Shown piece by piece: positions 15,830 through 25,415 of a stretch of 64,000 nt of DNA. This DNA comes from Bradyrhizobium arachidis (GTDB taxonomy: Bacteria; Pseudomonadota; Alphaproteobacteria; Rhizobiales; Xanthobacteraceae): assembly GCF_024758505.1 (NCBI RefSeq), contig NZ_CP077970.1, positions 9,193,501-9,257,500 on the forward strand, read 5' to 3'. The notes beneath the pieces are model-generated. The model had not been told where the DNA came from. It searched no databases and saw only the letters and a list, made by a program, of their open reading frames with translations. How positions within the stretch are numbered: position 1 is the stretch's first letter; each line of letters starts with the position of its first letter. Both the position numbers and the translations under genes were made by a program.

Positions 15830-17140
15830 CTATTCCACACTCTCCCGCAATCCGCTCAGCCACAGCGCAAAGATCGTCCACATCGCGCCCGAGAGCAGAT
15901 ACGCGCCCGAGGCGATGACGCCGAGATTGGTGGCGAGCAGGAGGGCTGCGAGCGGAGCGAAACCGGCACCGAACAGCCAGGCCATGTCAGAGGTCAGCGC
16001 CGAGGCGGTGTAGCGGTAGACCTGTTTGAAGTTGGAGGCGATCGCGCCGGACGACTGGCCGAACGACAGGCCGAGCAGGATGAAGCCGATCACCATGTAG
16101 ATGGTTTCGCCGAACTCGCCGGCGTCGAGCAGTTGCGGCGCAAAGCCGCTGTAGATCGCGATCGCAATCGCCGAACCCATCAGTAGCGATTTTCGCCCGA
16201 CGCGGTCGGCGATCATGCCGGACGCGACGATCGCAGCGACACCGAAGACGGCACCGACCATCTCGATGATCAGAAACTTCACCGGGCTCTCGCGGGTGAA
16301 CAGGAACACCCAGGACAAGGGGAACACCGTGACCATGTGGAACAGCGCAAAGCTCGCCAGCGGCGCAAATGCGCCGATCATGATGTTGTGGCCTTCATGC
16401 GCAACGGTGTCGGAGATGCGCGCCGGCTGCAGATCGCGGCTTTCGAACAGCGATGCATATTCCGGCGTCGCCACCATGCGCAGCCGCGCGAACAGCGCCA
16501 CGACGTTGATGGCGAAGGCGACGAAGAACGGATAGCGCCAGCCCCAGTCGAAGAAGTCTTCCGCGGACAGATTGCCGGCAAAGTAGGCGAACAGTGCGCT
16601 CGCCACGATCAGCCCGAGCGGCGCGCCGAGTTGCGGCACCATCGCGTACCAGCCGCGCTTCTCCGGCGGCGCGTTGAGCGCGAGCAGCGAGGCAAGGCCG
16701 TCCCAGGCACCGCCCCACGCCAGACCCTGCGCTGCGCGCGCTAGCGCCAGCAGCCAGATCGCCGCCGCGCCGATCTCGGCGTAACCGGGCAGGAAGGCGA
16801 GCGCGACGGTCGCGGTGCCCAGCAGGAACAGCGCCAAAATCAGTTTAGCACTCTTGCCGTAGCGGCGGTCGATGGTCATGAACAGGACGGTGCCGACGGG
16901 ACGCGCGATGAAGGCGAGCGCGAAGATCGCAAAGGAATAGAGCGTGCCGGTCAGTTCGCTCGCGAACGGGAAGACCAAACGCGGGAAGACGATCACGGAC
17001 GCGATTGCGTAGACGAAGAAATCGAAGAATTCCGACGTGCGCCCGATGATGACGCCGATGGCGATGTCGCCCGGATTGGCCTGCTCGTGACCAAGCTGGC
17101 CTGAATTCATGCCCACTGTCGGGGTCTGTGCCATCGCCAT
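15830..17140 (-). CDS. MFS transporter (metabolite:H+ symporter type)
   Basis: Integral inner-membrane protein of 436 residues with about 12 membrane segments. GRTSEFFDFFVYAIASVIVF at the N-terminus is the signature of the MHS branch (citrate, dicarboxylate, proline/betaine and shikimate carriers); a loop with DRRYGKSAKL follows segment 2 and RVGRKSLLMGS is in the middle loop. Start placed at MAMAQTPTVG (17140); the longer frame to 17251 would run through a 23-bp palindrome (17232-17254) that looks like an operator. Divergent from cyoA. Substrate unknown. Confidence 0.83.
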   Translation of the reverse strand: MAMAQTPTVGMNSGQLGHEQANPGDIAIGVIIGRTSEFFDFFVYAIASVIVFPRLVFPFASELTGTLYSFAIFALAFIARPVGTVLFMTIDRRYGKSAKLILALFLLGTATVALAFLPGYAEIGAAAIWLLALARAAQGLAWGGAWDGLASLLALNAPPEKRGWYAMVPQLGAPLGLIVASALFAYFAGNLSAEDFFDWGWRYPFFVAFAINVVALFARLRMVATPEYASLFESRDLQPARISDTVAHEGHNIMIGAFAPLASFALFHMVTVFPLSWVFLFTRESPVKFLIIEMVGAVFGVAAIVASGMIADRVGRKSLLMGSAIAIAIYSGFAPQLLDAGEFGETIYMVIGFILLGLSFGQSSGAIASNFKQVYRYTASALTSDMAWLFGAGFAPLAALLLATNLGVIASGAYLLSGAMWTIFALWLSGLRESVE

Positions 17141-17231
17141 TTTGCGCTCTTCAAGTCCCTGAAATTCCATCACGACTGCCCGGACGGTGCCCCGGCAGCC
17201 TGCCTTCTCTGACCCACGATGCCGCACTGCA

Positions 17232-17254
17232 ACATTGGACAAATTGTCCAATGT
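17232..17254. promoter_or_regulatory. Perfect 23-bp palindrome, probable operator between MFS gene and cyoA
   Basis: Left arm ACATTGGACAA, a single central A, right arm TTGTCCAATGT: eleven matched bases on each side. It lies 92 bases before the MFS start and 67 before the proposed cyoA start, as expected for a dimeric repressor or activator controlling both divergent genes. It is unlike FixK/FNR, CtrA or LexA boxes; the regulator is unknown and none is encoded next to it. Confidence 0.7.
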
Positions 17255-17320
17255 CCGGATTGTTGCGCCGCAGCTAGGCCTTGGTCCTGCAATAGAAACT
17301 CAGATGCAAAGAGCCTGCCC

Positions 17321-18484
17321 TTGTCCCGTCTCAAGATCCTGGCGCTGCTACCTTTGGCCGTTTCCTTAAGCGGCTGCAACTTCGTGGTGCTGGCGCCGGC
17401 CGGCGATATCGCGGCCCAACAACGCGACCTCGTCATCATCTCGACCGTCCTGATGCTGCTGATCGTGGTGCCGGTCATGGTGCTCACGGCCGTGTTCGCC
17501 TGGCGCTACCGCCAGTCCAACACGTCGGCGCGTTACGAGCCGGAATGGGATCACTCGACCAAGCTCGAACTGGTGATCTGGTCGGCCCCGCTGCTGATCA
17601 TCGTGTGCCTGGGCGCGCTGACCTGGATGGGCACGCATCTGCTCGATCCCTACCGCTCGCTCGGCCGCATCGCCGCCGAACGTCCCGTGGACAAGGGGCG
17701 CGCCCCGCTCGAGGTCGACGTCGTCGCGCTCGATTGGAAGTGGCTCTTCATCTATCCCGACTACGGCATCGCCACCGTCAACGAGCTCGCAGCTCCCGTC
17801 GATCGCCCGATCAACTTCCGCATCACGGCCTCCACCGTGATGAACTCGTTCTACATCCCTGCGCTCGCCGGCCAGATCTATGCGATGCCGGGCATGGAGA
17901 CCAAGCTGCACGCCGTGGTCAACCACGCCGGCACCTACAAGGGTTTTTCGGCGAATTACAGCGGCGCCGGCTTCTCCGGCATGCACTTCGCCTTCCACGG
18001 TTTTGACGACAAGAATTTTGACGATTGGATCGCGCGCGCCAAGTCCGCCGGTGGCTCGCTCGGTCGCAGCGAATATCTCCAGCTCGAAAAGCCGAGCCAG
18101 AACGAGCCGGTGCGCCGCTACGGTAACGTCGACGGCGATCTCTACCGCGCCATCCTCAACATGTGCGTCGAAGCCGGCAAGATGTGCATGAGCGAGATGA
18201 TGGCGATCGACGCCAAGGGCGGCCTCGGCCACGAAGGCCTCAACAACACCCTGCCGCTCGCCTACGACAAGTACGCCCGCCGCGGCACCGCGCTCGGCCC
18301 CGAGCCCGCTTTCGTCGCCGGCACCTGCACCCCCGACGCGCCGCAGGGCCAGACGTCAGCCGCCATCAAGGCACCGACCGACACTGCGCCGCTCGCCGGC
18401 GCCGGGCTGAAGCGGCCGGCTTTTGCGCCGCTTCGCTCCTCCGATTCCCTCTTCCTCGGACAGCGTCCGAAGTCAGACTCCTAA
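17321..18484 (+). CDS. cyoA: Cytochrome bo3-type ubiquinol oxidase subunit II
   Basis: Membrane-anchored subunit II of a heme-copper quinol oxidase. Signal/lipobox [15 protein letters not shown], two membrane segments ([40 protein letters not shown]), then the cupredoxin domain ([60 protein letters not shown]). The copper-A cysteines of cytochrome oxidases are absent, as in quinol oxidases. No ATG is in frame before the signal peptide except one at 17219, which would take in the palindrome, so a TTG start at 17321 is proposed. First gene of cyoABCD-surf1-regS-regR. The last 60 residues are Ala/Pro/Ser-rich and variable. Confidence 0.88.
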   Translation: MSRLKILALLPLAVSLSGCNFVVLAPAGDIAAQQRDLVIISTVLMLLIVVPVMVLTAVFAWRYRQSNTSARYEPEWDHSTKLELVIWSAPLLIIVCLGALTWMGTHLLDPYRSLGRIAAERPVDKGRAPLEVDVVALDWKWLFIYPDYGIATVNELAAPVDRPINFRITASTVMNSFYIPALAGQIYAMPGMETKLHAVVNHAGTYKGFSANYSGAGFSGMHFAFHGFDDKNFDDWIARAKSAGGSLGRSEYLQLEKPSQNEPVRRYGNVDGDLYRAILNMCVEAGKMCMSEMMAIDAKGGLGHEGLNNTLPLAYDKYARRGTALGPEPAFVAGTCTPDAPQGQTSAAIKAPTDTAPLAGAGLKRPAFAPLRSSDSLFLGQRPKSDS

Positions 18485-18507
18485 AGAGAGCTCGCAAGAG
18501 AACACAC

Positions 18508-20508
18508 ATGTCCAGTCCTGATCTCATCAAGCTCATCTTCGGCCGGCTCACGCTGGAATCGCTGCCGCTGCACGAGCCGATCGTCGTCGGCACCTTTGCC
18601 GTGGTCGCAACCGGCGGCCTCGCGCTGTTCGGCGCGCTGACCTATTTCCGCCTCTGGGGCTATCTGTGGCGCGAGTGGTTCACCACCGTCGACCACAAGC
18701 GCATCGGCATCATGTACATGATCCTCGGCATCGTCATGCTGCTGCGCGGCTTTGCCGACGCCATCATGATGCGGCTGCAGCAGGCGATCGCCTTCGGTGG
18801 CTCGGAGGGCTATCTCAACGCCCATCACTACGACCAGATCTTCACCGCCCACGGCGTGATCATGATCTTCTTCGTGGCGATGCCGCTGGTCACCGGCCTG
18901 ATGAACTACGTCGTGCCGCTGCAGATCGGCGCCCGCGACGTGTCGTTCCCCTTCCTCAACAATTTCAGCTTCTGGATGACGGTCGGCGGCGCGGTGCTGG
19001 TGATGGCCTCGCTGTTCATCGGCGAGTTCGCCCGCACCGGCTGGCTCGCTTATCCGCCGCTCTCCAACATCGGCTACAGCCCCGATGTCGGCGTCGACTA
19101 TTACATCTGGGGCCTGCAGGTCGCTGGCGTCGGCACCACGCTGTCCGGCATCAACCTGATCTGCACCATCGTCAAGCTGCGTGCGCCCGGCATGACCATG
19201 ATGCGGATGCCGGTGTTCACCTGGACCTCGCTCTGCACGAACGTGCTGATCGTCGCCTCGTTCCCGGTGCTGACGGTCGTGCTCGCGCTGCTGTCGCTCG
19301 ACCGTTACGTCGGCACCAACTTCTTCACGAACGATTTTGGCGGCAGCCCGATGATGTACGTGAACCTGATCTGGATCTGGGGCCATCCCGAGGTCTACAT
19401 CCTGGTGCTGCCGGCCTTCGGCATCTTCTCGGAGGTGACCTCGACCTTCTCCGGCAAGCGCCTGTTCGGCTACACCTCGATGGTCTACGCCACGGTCGTC
19501 ATCACCATCCTGTCGTACCTGGTCTGGCTGCATCACTTCTTCACGATGGGCTCGGGCGCCAGCGTCAATTCCTTCTTCGGCATCACGACGATGATCATCT
19601 CGATCCCGACGGGCGCGAAGATGTTCAACTGGTTGTTCACGATGTATCGCGGCCGCATCCGCTTCGAATTGCCGATGATGTGGACGATCGCCTTCATGCT
19701 GACCTTCGTGGTCGGCGGTATGACCGGCGTGCTGCTCGCAGTGCCGCCGGCCGACTTCGTGCTGCATAACAGCCTGTTCCTGGTCGCCCACTTCCACAAC
19801 GTCATCATCGGCGGCGTACTGTTCGGGCTGTTCGCCGGCATGGGCTACTGGTTCCCCAAGGCGTTCGGCTTCAGGCTCGAGCCGTTCTGGGGCAAGGTGT
19901 CGTTCTGGTGCTGGGTCTCCGGCTTCTTCTTCGCCTTCATGCCGCTCTATGTGCTGGGCCTGATGGGTGTCACCCGCCGCCTGCGCGTGTTCGACGATGC
20001 GTCGCTGCAGATCTGGTTCGTCATTGCCGGTTTTGGCGCCTTCCTGATCCTGCTCGGCATCGGCGCCTTCCTGGTGCAGATCGCGGTCAGCATCCTCCGC
20101 CGCGAGCAACTCCGCGACGTCACCGGCGATCCCTGGAACGCCCGGACGCTGGAATGGGCAACATCCTCGCCGCCGCCGGACTACAACTTCGCCTTCACCC
20201 CCGTCGTGCATGACAACGACGCCTGGTGGGACATGAAGCGCCGCGGCTATCAGCGTCCCCTGGCCGGCTTCAAGCCGATCCACATGCCAGCGAATACCGG
20301 CACCGGCATCATCCTCGCCGGGCTCTCGACCGCAATGGCGTTCGGCCTGATCTGGTACATGTGGTTGCTGGCCGCTGTCTCCTTCATCGCCCTGCTGGTC
20401 GTCGCGATCGGCCACACCTTCAACTACCACCGCGACTTCGACATCCCGGCCGACCATGTGGTCCGGACCGAGGACGCGCGCACAAACCTGCTCGCCGGAG
20501 CCAAGTGA
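18508..20508 (+). CDS. cyoB: Cytochrome bo3-type ubiquinol oxidase subunit I
   Basis: Catalytic subunit with the low-spin heme and the heme-copper centre; takes electrons from ubiquinol, reduces oxygen and pumps protons. In the 666 residues one sees [40 protein letters not shown] (heme ligand), [20 protein letters not shown] (copper-ligand His and the Tyr), [10 protein letters not shown], and [14 protein letters not shown] (heme ligands). About 15 membrane segments, which fits CyoB. Start at the ATG 23 bases after cyoA. Confidence 0.95.
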   Translation: MSSPDLIKLIFGRLTLESLPLHEPIVVGTFAVVATGGLALFGALTYFRLWGYLWREWFTTVDHKRIGIMYMILGIVMLLRGFADAIMMRLQQAIAFGGSEGYLNAHHYDQIFTAHGVIMIFFVAMPLVTGLMNYVVPLQIGARDVSFPFLNNFSFWMTVGGAVLVMASLFIGEFARTGWLAYPPLSNIGYSPDVGVDYYIWGLQVAGVGTTLSGINLICTIVKLRAPGMTMMRMPVFTWTSLCTNVLIVASFPVLTVVLALLSLDRYVGTNFFTNDFGGSPMMYVNLIWIWGHPEVYILVLPAFGIFSEVTSTFSGKRLFGYTSMVYATVVITILSYLVWLHHFFTMGSGASVNSFFGITTMIISIPTGAKMFNWLFTMYRGRIRFELPMMWTIAFMLTFVVGGMTGVLLAVPPADFVLHNSLFLVAHFHNVIIGGVLFGLFAGMGYWFPKAFGFRLEPFWGKVSFWCWVSGFFFAFMPLYVLGLMGVTRRLRVFDDASLQIWFVIAGFGAFLILLGIGAFLVQIAVSILRREQLRDVTGDPWNARTLEWATSSPPPDYNFAFTPVVHDNDAWWDMKRRGYQRPLAGFKPIHMPANTGTGIILAGLSTAMAFGLIWYMWLLAAVSFIALLVVAIGHTFNYHRDFDIPADHVVRTEDARTNLLAGAK

Positions 20509-21137
20509 TGACCATCTCAGTCAAACCCCAACAGACCGGCGAGCCGCTGTTCTACCTCGCTGACGAGCATCCGCATCCCGAGGGCTGGAGCACATCGCTC
20601 GGCTTCTGGATCTATCTGATGAGCGACTGCCTCATCTTCGCGATCCTGTTTGCGACCTATGGCGTGCTCGGCGCCAACTACGCCGCCGGCCCCGCGCCAA
20701 AGGATCTGTTCGACCTCAACCTGGTCGCGATCAACACCTCGATGCTGCTGCTGTCGTCGATCACCTACGGCTTTGCGATGCTGACCATGCAGCAGGGCCG
20801 CATCAAGGCGACGCAAGCCTGGCTCGCGATCACCGGCCTGTTCGGGCTTGCCTTCATCGGCATCGAGCTCACCGAGTTCGCCCACATGATCCATGAGGGC
20901 GCCACGCCCCAGCGCAGCGCCTTCCTGTCGTCGTTCTTCACCCTCGTCGGCACCCACGGCCTGCACGTCTCCTTCGGCCTGATCTGGCTGGTGACGCTCA
21001 TGATTCAGGTCTGGCGTTTCGGACTGATCGAGGCCAACCAGCGCCGCCTGATGTGCCTGTCGATGTTCTGGCACTTCCTCGACGTGGTCTGGATCGGCGT
21101 CTTCACCTTTGTCTATCTGATGGGAATGCTGCGATGA
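20508..21137 (+). CDS. cyoC: Cytochrome bo3-type ubiquinol oxidase subunit III
   Basis: A 209-residue membrane protein with five segments and the CyoC pattern (GFWIYLMSDCLIFAILFATY; GLHVSFGLIWLVTLMIQVWR; FWHFLDVVWIGVFTFVYLMG). Its ATG overlaps the last base of the cyoB stop codon, so translation is coupled. Structural subunit stabilising subunit I. Confidence 0.94.
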   Translation: MTISVKPQQTGEPLFYLADEHPHPEGWSTSLGFWIYLMSDCLIFAILFATYGVLGANYAAGPAPKDLFDLNLVAINTSMLLLSSITYGFAMLTMQQGRIKATQAWLAITGLFGLAFIGIELTEFAHMIHEGATPQRSAFLSSFFTLVGTHGLHVSFGLIWLVTLMIQVWRFGLIEANQRRLMCLSMFWHFLDVVWIGVFTFVYLMGMLR

Positions 21138-21511
21138 AATCAGACACCCACGCCGCCGCCGCGGCTCATCATCACCCCGACCAGCACGCCCACGGTTCGC
21201 TGTCGACCTATCTGCTCGGCTTCGTCCTGTCGGTCGTGCTCACGGCCGTGCCATTCTGGCTCGTGATGAGCGGCGAGCTCGGCAACAAGCAGGTCACGGC
21301 GCTGGTCATCATGGGCTTTGCGGTCGTGCAGATCGTCGTCCACATGATCTACTTCCTGCACATGAACACGTCCTCCGAGAACGGCTGGACCATGATGGCG
21401 CTGATCTTCACCATCGTCATGGTGGTGATCGCGCTGTCCGGTTCGCTGTGGGTCATGCATCACCTCACGGCCAACATGATGCCCGTCCACGAGATGAGCG
21501 GAATGAAGTGA
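21134..21511 (+). CDS. cyoD: Cytochrome bo3-type ubiquinol oxidase subunit IV
   Basis: A 125-residue protein with a His-rich N-terminus (AAAAHHHPDQHAHGS) and three membrane segments (LLGFVLSVVLTAVPFWLVMS; LVIMGFAVVQIVVHMIYFLH; MMALIFTIVMVVIALSGSLW), the standard CyoD topology. Overlaps cyoC by four bases (ATGA). Assists assembly of the copper centre in E. coli. Confidence 0.93.
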   Translation: MKSDTHAAAAAHHHPDQHAHGSLSTYLLGFVLSVVLTAVPFWLVMSGELGNKQVTALVIMGFAVVQIVVHMIYFLHMNTSSENGWTMMALIFTIVMVVIALSGSLWVMHHLTANMMPVHEMSGMK

Positions 21512-22347
21512 GCGATAGTCTTGCGATATCTGGGGACAGCGGAACGCGCGGCCGGATAGCGGCTGCGCGATCGCCCTCTCCTTGGCTCATCGCCGTTGCG
21601 CTAACCGCCATCGCCGTCCTGATCGCGCTCGGCATCTGGCAGGTCGAGCGCCGGGCCTGGAAGCTCGCGCTGATCGATCGCGTCGAGCAGCGTGTCCATG
21701 CGAAAGCTATCCCATTGCCCGCGGCTTCGTTTTGGCCCGCGATATCGGCGGCCGGCGAAGAATACAGGCACGTCGCAATGCGCGGCCGATTCCTGCATGA
21801 CCGGGAGACGCTGGTCAAAGCCGTCACGGAGGAAGGCGGCGGCTACTGGGTTCTCACGCCGCTGCTGCGCGACGACGGCACCACGGTCCTGGTCAATCGC
21901 GGCTTCGTGCCGCCTGAGCGGCGCGACGCTTCCACGCGGCAGGACGGCAATCCCGATGGCGAAGTCGCGGTCACCGGCTTGCTGCGCATCACCGAACCGA
22001 AGGGCGGCTTCCTGAGGACCAACGAGCCAGCGCATGAGCGCTGGTACTCGCGCGACGTCGCCGCAATCGCGGCAGCGCGCGGCTTGCACGATGTCGCCCC
22101 CTTCTTCATCGACGCGGACGCTGCGGCGAACGCGCGCAATGCTCCGGTCGGCGGCCTGACCGTGATCCGCTTTCCCAACAACCACCTGATTTATGCGCTG
22201 ACATGGTTTGCCCTGGCCTTTATGCTGGCGGGGAAACTTTTGGTCACATTTGGCGGCGGGCTGTTCCGTCGCCCACGCTTCGCCCGCGCGGCTCGCGCCG
22301 CCCCCGGGACGGGATCAGATGCTGGAACGATCGTCAAGCCGACCTGA
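21508..22347 (+). CDS. SURF1 family cytochrome oxidase biogenesis protein
   Basis: 279 residues with two membrane anchors (IAVALTAIAVLIALGIWQVE, and IYALTWFALAFMLAGKL near the end) around a periplasmic domain containing YRHVAMRGRFLHDRETLVKA, GGGYWVLTPLLRDDGTTVLV and NRGFVPPE, the SURF1 core. GTG start overlapping the cyoD stop by four bases. SURF1 proteins deliver or retain heme a in aa3/ba3-type oxidases. Its coupling to a cyo operon raises the question of which heme this oxidase carries. Confidence 0.9.
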   Translation: MSDSLAISGDSGTRGRIAAARSPSPWLIAVALTAIAVLIALGIWQVERRAWKLALIDRVEQRVHAKAIPLPAASFWPAISAAGEEYRHVAMRGRFLHDRETLVKAVTEEGGGYWVLTPLLRDDGTTVLVNRGFVPPERRDASTRQDGNPDGEVAVTGLLRITEPKGGFLRTNEPAHERWYSRDVAAIAAARGLHDVAPFFIDADAAANARNAPVGGLTVIRFPNNHLIYALTWFALAFMLAGKLLVTFGGGLFRRPRFARAARAAPGTGSDAGTIVKPT

Positions 22348-23710
22348 CGACGCGGGACGCCCGTCCCACGACGAGGAGATGACCGCAGCCCCGGGCGTGC
22401 GAACGGAGCTCGCCGGCTTCCCGCCGCAATCGTCGAGCGACGACGACACCAACCGCAAGAACATGGCGCTGCTGATCCAGTTGCGCTGGATCGCCGTGGT
22501 CGGCCAGATCGCGACCATCGGCGCCGTGTATCTGTGGCTCGGCATCGCGCTGCCGCTGGTTCCGATGGGCGCGGTGATCGCAGCGCTGGTCGCGCTCAAC
22601 ATCGCAAGCCTGGCCTGGATGTGGCGGCACGCCGAGATCACCAATCACGAGTTGCTGGTCGCGCTGATGCTGGATGTGGCCGCGCTGACCGTGCAGCTCT
22701 ATCTCAGCGGCGGCGCTACCAATCCCTTCACCTCGCTGTTCCTGCTCCAGGTGACGCTCGGTGCCGTGCTGCTCGACGCGCGCTCGACCTGGTCGCTGGT
22801 CGCGTTGACCTGCGCGAGCTTTGTCTGGCTGACGCTTGCTTATCGGCCGCTGGACCTCCCGCAAAATCCGCTGAGCGACACCTACAGCCTCACGGTCGTC
22901 GGCATGCTCGTCGGCTTCGCACTCAATGCCGTGCTGCTGGTGGTGTTCGTAACCCGCATCAATCGCAACCTCAGGGAACGCGACGCGCATCTGGCCGCCC
23001 TGCGCCAGCATGCGGCCGAGCAGGACCACATCGTCCGCATGGGCCTGCTCGCCTCGGGCGCGGCGCATGAGCTCGGCACGCCGCTCGCCTCTCTCTCGGT
23101 CATTTTGAGCGACTGGCGACGCATGCCCGATCTCGCAGCGGATCATGAACTCGCCGAGGACCTCTCCGAGATGGAAACCTCGCTGCAACGCTGCAAATCG
23201 ATCGTGACGGGCATTCTGGTCTCCGCCGGCGAAGCGCGCGGCGAAGGCTCCTCGCCGACCACGGTCACGGCCTTCCTCACCGCGCTGGTCGAGGAATGGC
23301 GCAACGCCCGCTCGGCGCGCACGCTCTACTTCACCAACGCGTTTGGCGAAGACGTCGCGATCGTCTCTGATATCGCGCTGAAGCAGGTCATCTTCAACGT
23401 GCTCGACAATGGCTATGAAGTCTCGCGCGAATGGGTGGAGCTCATAGCCGAGCGCGAAGGCGACAATCTCGTGCTGTCGATCAGCGACCGCGGCCCCGGC
23501 TTTGCGCCGGAGATGCTGGCGCAGTTAGGCAAGCCCTACCAGTCGAGCAAGGGGCGTGCCGGCGGTGGGCTCGGCCTGTTCCTGGTGGTCAACGTCGTGC
23601 GCAAACTGGGCGGCACCGTCACGGCGGAGAACCACCGCAAGCGCGGCGCCACGGTGCGGCTGGTGCTGCCGCTGTCGACGCTCGCGATCGGAGGCGGCTT
23701 TGACGCCTGA
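22319..23710 (+). CDS. regS: Sensor histidine kinase of the RegB/RegS/ActS/PrrB family
   Basis: 463 residues: about 48 N-terminal residues, six membrane segments with the quinone-site motif GGATNPF at about 131-137, then the phospho-acceptor His at about 250 (ASGAAHELGTPLASLS), the redox-active Cys at about 292 (SLQRCKSIVTGIL), the N box (IFNVLDNGYE) and G boxes (ISDRGPGFAPEML; GGGLGLFLVV). All are defining features of RegB-type kinases, which sense quinone redox state and oxygen. Overlaps surf1 by 29 bases; GGGACGGGATC precedes the start. The symbol follows Bradyrhizobium usage and rests on family resemblance. Confidence 0.9.
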   Translation: MLERSSSRPDDAGRPSHDEEMTAAPGVRTELAGFPPQSSSDDDTNRKNMALLIQLRWIAVVGQIATIGAVYLWLGIALPLVPMGAVIAALVALNIASLAWMWRHAEITNHELLVALMLDVAALTVQLYLSGGATNPFTSLFLLQVTLGAVLLDARSTWSLVALTCASFVWLTLAYRPLDLPQNPLSDTYSLTVVGMLVGFALNAVLLVVFVTRINRNLRERDAHLAALRQHAAEQDHIVRMGLLASGAAHELGTPLASLSVILSDWRRMPDLAADHELAEDLSEMETSLQRCKSIVTGILVSAGEARGEGSSPTTVTAFLTALVEEWRNARSARTLYFTNAFGEDVAIVSDIALKQVIFNVLDNGYEVSREWVELIAEREGDNLVLSISDRGPGFAPEMLAQLGKPYQSSKGRAGGGLGLFLVVNVVRKLGGTVTAENHRKRGATVRLVLPLSTLAIGGGFDA

Positions 23711-24233
23711 CCGTTCGCTGATCGTCGTCGAGGACGATGCGGGCTTCGCCCGCACGCTGAAACGCTCCTTCGAGCGCCGCGGCTACGAGGTCGTGCTCGC
23801 CGCCTCGATCGAAGAGGTGAAGACGATTTTGGAGGAGAAATCCTTCGGCTATGCCGTCGTCGACCTCAAGCTCGGCGGCGCCTCCGGCCTTGCCTGCGTC
23901 GAGCTGCTGCACGCTCACGATCCGGAAACCCTGATCGTGGTGCTCACCGGCTTTGCCAGCATCGCCACCGCCGTCGAAGCGATCAAGCTGGGGGCCTGCC
24001 ACTATCTCGCAAAGCCGTCCAACACCGACGACATCGAAGCCGCGTTCCAGAAGGCGGAAGGCAACGCCGACGTTGCGCTCGACGCCCGCCCGACCTCGAT
24101 CAAGACGCTGGAATGGGAACGCATCCACCAGACCCTGATCGAGACGGATTTCAACATCTCGGAAGCGGCAAGACGGCTCGGTATGCACCGGCGCACTCTG
24201 GCGAGGAAGCTGGAGAAGCGGCCGGTGAAGTAA
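23700..24233 (+). CDS. regR: Response regulator of the RegA/RegR/ActR/PrrA family
   Basis: 177-residue two-domain regulator. The receiver domain starts LIVVEDDAGFARTLKRSF, with the phospho-acceptor Asp at about 55 (YAVVDLKLGGASG), the Thr in VVLTGFAS and the Lys in YLAKPSN. The C-terminal Fis-like helix-turn-helix is NISEAARRLGMHRRTLARKL. The start is TTG at 23700, fixed by GGAGG at 23692-23696; it overlaps the kinase stop. In relatives it controls respiration, nitrogen fixation and carbon fixation genes by redox state. Last gene of the cyo operon. Confidence 0.92.
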   Translation: MTPDRSLIVVEDDAGFARTLKRSFERRGYEVVLAASIEEVKTILEEKSFGYAVVDLKLGGASGLACVELLHAHDPETLIVVLTGFASIATAVEAIKLGACHYLAKPSNTDDIEAAFQKAEGNADVALDARPTSIKTLEWERIHQTLIETDFNISEAARRLGMHRRTLARKLEKRPVK

Positions 24234-24378
24234 CGATCTCTCCCAGAGCCCAGACTCCTGGGGTGGTTTGGCCCCGCGGCTGCGCGAAGCGCAGTCCGCT
24301 CGGCGTAACCCACCATGCCACGGGTGAGAGAAGCGGTGGGTTACGCCGAGCGGTTTGCGCTTCGCGCAATCCGCGGGG

Positions 24379-25332
24379 CTAGCTGTGGAATCTCAACAGG
24401 TCGTCCTTCGGAAGGCCGAGGCGGCTGATCGGTGGTTTGGCTTGCAGACTACCGTGCGGGCGATGCCAGTTGTAGTGATGAAGCCAGATTGGCAGGTTGT
24501 TGGCGCGCTGGTCTGAGGTGTCGTAGGCGCGAGCGTAAGCCCACTCACGCAGCACGGTCTGGATGAAGCGTTCGGCCTTGCCGTTTGTTTGCGGTCTGTA
24601 GGGTCTGGTGAAGATGTGCTTGAGACCGAGCTTGCTGCATGCTCTGGCGAAGGCCTTGGCGCGGTAGCAGGAGCCGTTGTCGGTCATGATGCCGGTGACC
24701 TTGATGCCGAGGCTGCGGTAGTAAGTGACGGCACCCTTGAGGAAGGCGATGGCGCTCTCCTTTTTCTGATCACGCCGGATCTGGGAGAAGGCCAGGCGCG
24801 ATGCATCGTCGATGGCCACGTGGACGAACTCGTGGCCGGCGCCGCGGCTTTCGCCCTTCTGGCGATCGTGCGTGATGCGGTGGCCTGGTCTGATGAATCT
24901 GCCGAGTTTCTTGATGTCGATATGGATGAGCTCGCCGGGCTGCTCGCGCTCGTACCGGCGCACCGGCTCGGCGGGCTCCAGATCGCGTATCCGGCTTAAT
25001 CCCAAGCGGCGAAGGATGCGGCTGACGGTGGCCCGTGACACCCTGACCTCGGCTGCGATCTGCTTGCCGGTGTGGCGCTGCCGGCGCAACGTCTCGACGG
25101 CGGCGCACGTGGCGACAGGGGTTTGGCTTGGCGATGAATGAGGTCGCGACGAGCGGTCGCGCAAACCATCAACACCCTCTGCGCGGAACCGCTTGACCCA
25201 TTTGGCCACCGTTTTCGGTGTCGTGTTGAACCGATCTGCCACGGCGGCCTGGCTCAGCCCGCCATCGATCACGCCTCGCACCATCGCCTCTCGACCTTTG
25301 GGCGTCAAAGGCGCATTCTTGTGGACGTTCAT
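24379..25332 (-). CDS. IS481 family transposase
   Basis: 317 residues from the ATG at 25332. N-terminal helix-turn-helix (GGLSQAAVADRFNTTPKTVA), a second one (RQRHTGKQIAAEVRVSRATV), then the DDE integrase core with the acids in ELIHIDIKKLGRF, TGIMTDNGSCYRAKAF and QTNGKAERFIQTVLREW. Full length and apparently intact. The stop codon TAG lies at the junction with the target duplication, so its last base pairs come from flanking DNA. Confidence 0.92.
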   Translation of the reverse strand: MNVHKNAPLTPKGREAMVRGVIDGGLSQAAVADRFNTTPKTVAKWVKRFRAEGVDGLRDRSSRPHSSPSQTPVATCAAVETLRRQRHTGKQIAAEVRVSRATVSRILRRLGLSRIRDLEPAEPVRRYEREQPGELIHIDIKKLGRFIRPGHRITHDRQKGESRGAGHEFVHVAIDDASRLAFSQIRRDQKKESAIAFLKGAVTYYRSLGIKVTGIMTDNGSCYRAKAFARACSKLGLKHIFTRPYRPQTNGKAERFIQTVLREWAYARAYDTSDQRANNLPIWLHHYNWHRPHGSLQAKPPISRLGLPKDDLLRFHS

Positions 25333-25415
25333 CTGGTCTCTCCTTGGAACACTGAAGCTTCGCAACCTCAGCTTCCTCGGTTCAGACCAGATGGACAACC
25401 TCCTGAGAGACCAAA
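24382..25415 (-). mobile_element. IS481-family insertion sequence, intact
   Basis: About 1034 bp. The left end (GCTGTGGAATCTCAACAGG) and the reverse complement of the right end (TTTGGTCTCTCAGGAGG) form imperfect terminal inverted repeats that continue into GTCGTCC / TTGTCC. The tetranucleotide GCTA at 24378-24381 and again at 25416-25419 is the likely target duplication, since the uninterrupted repeat elsewhere has one GCTA at this point. The exact ends could shift by two or three bases. Contains one gene. Confidence 0.85.

Noticed and set aside
17219..17320. ATG at 17219 as the cyoA start
   Set aside because: It would place the 23-bp palindrome inside the coding region and add about 34 residues before a complete lipoprotein signal peptide.
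18481..20457. Open frame of 658 codons antisense to cyoB
   Set aside because: Mirror of the cyoB codons; Asp/Glu/His-rich product without any fold signal.
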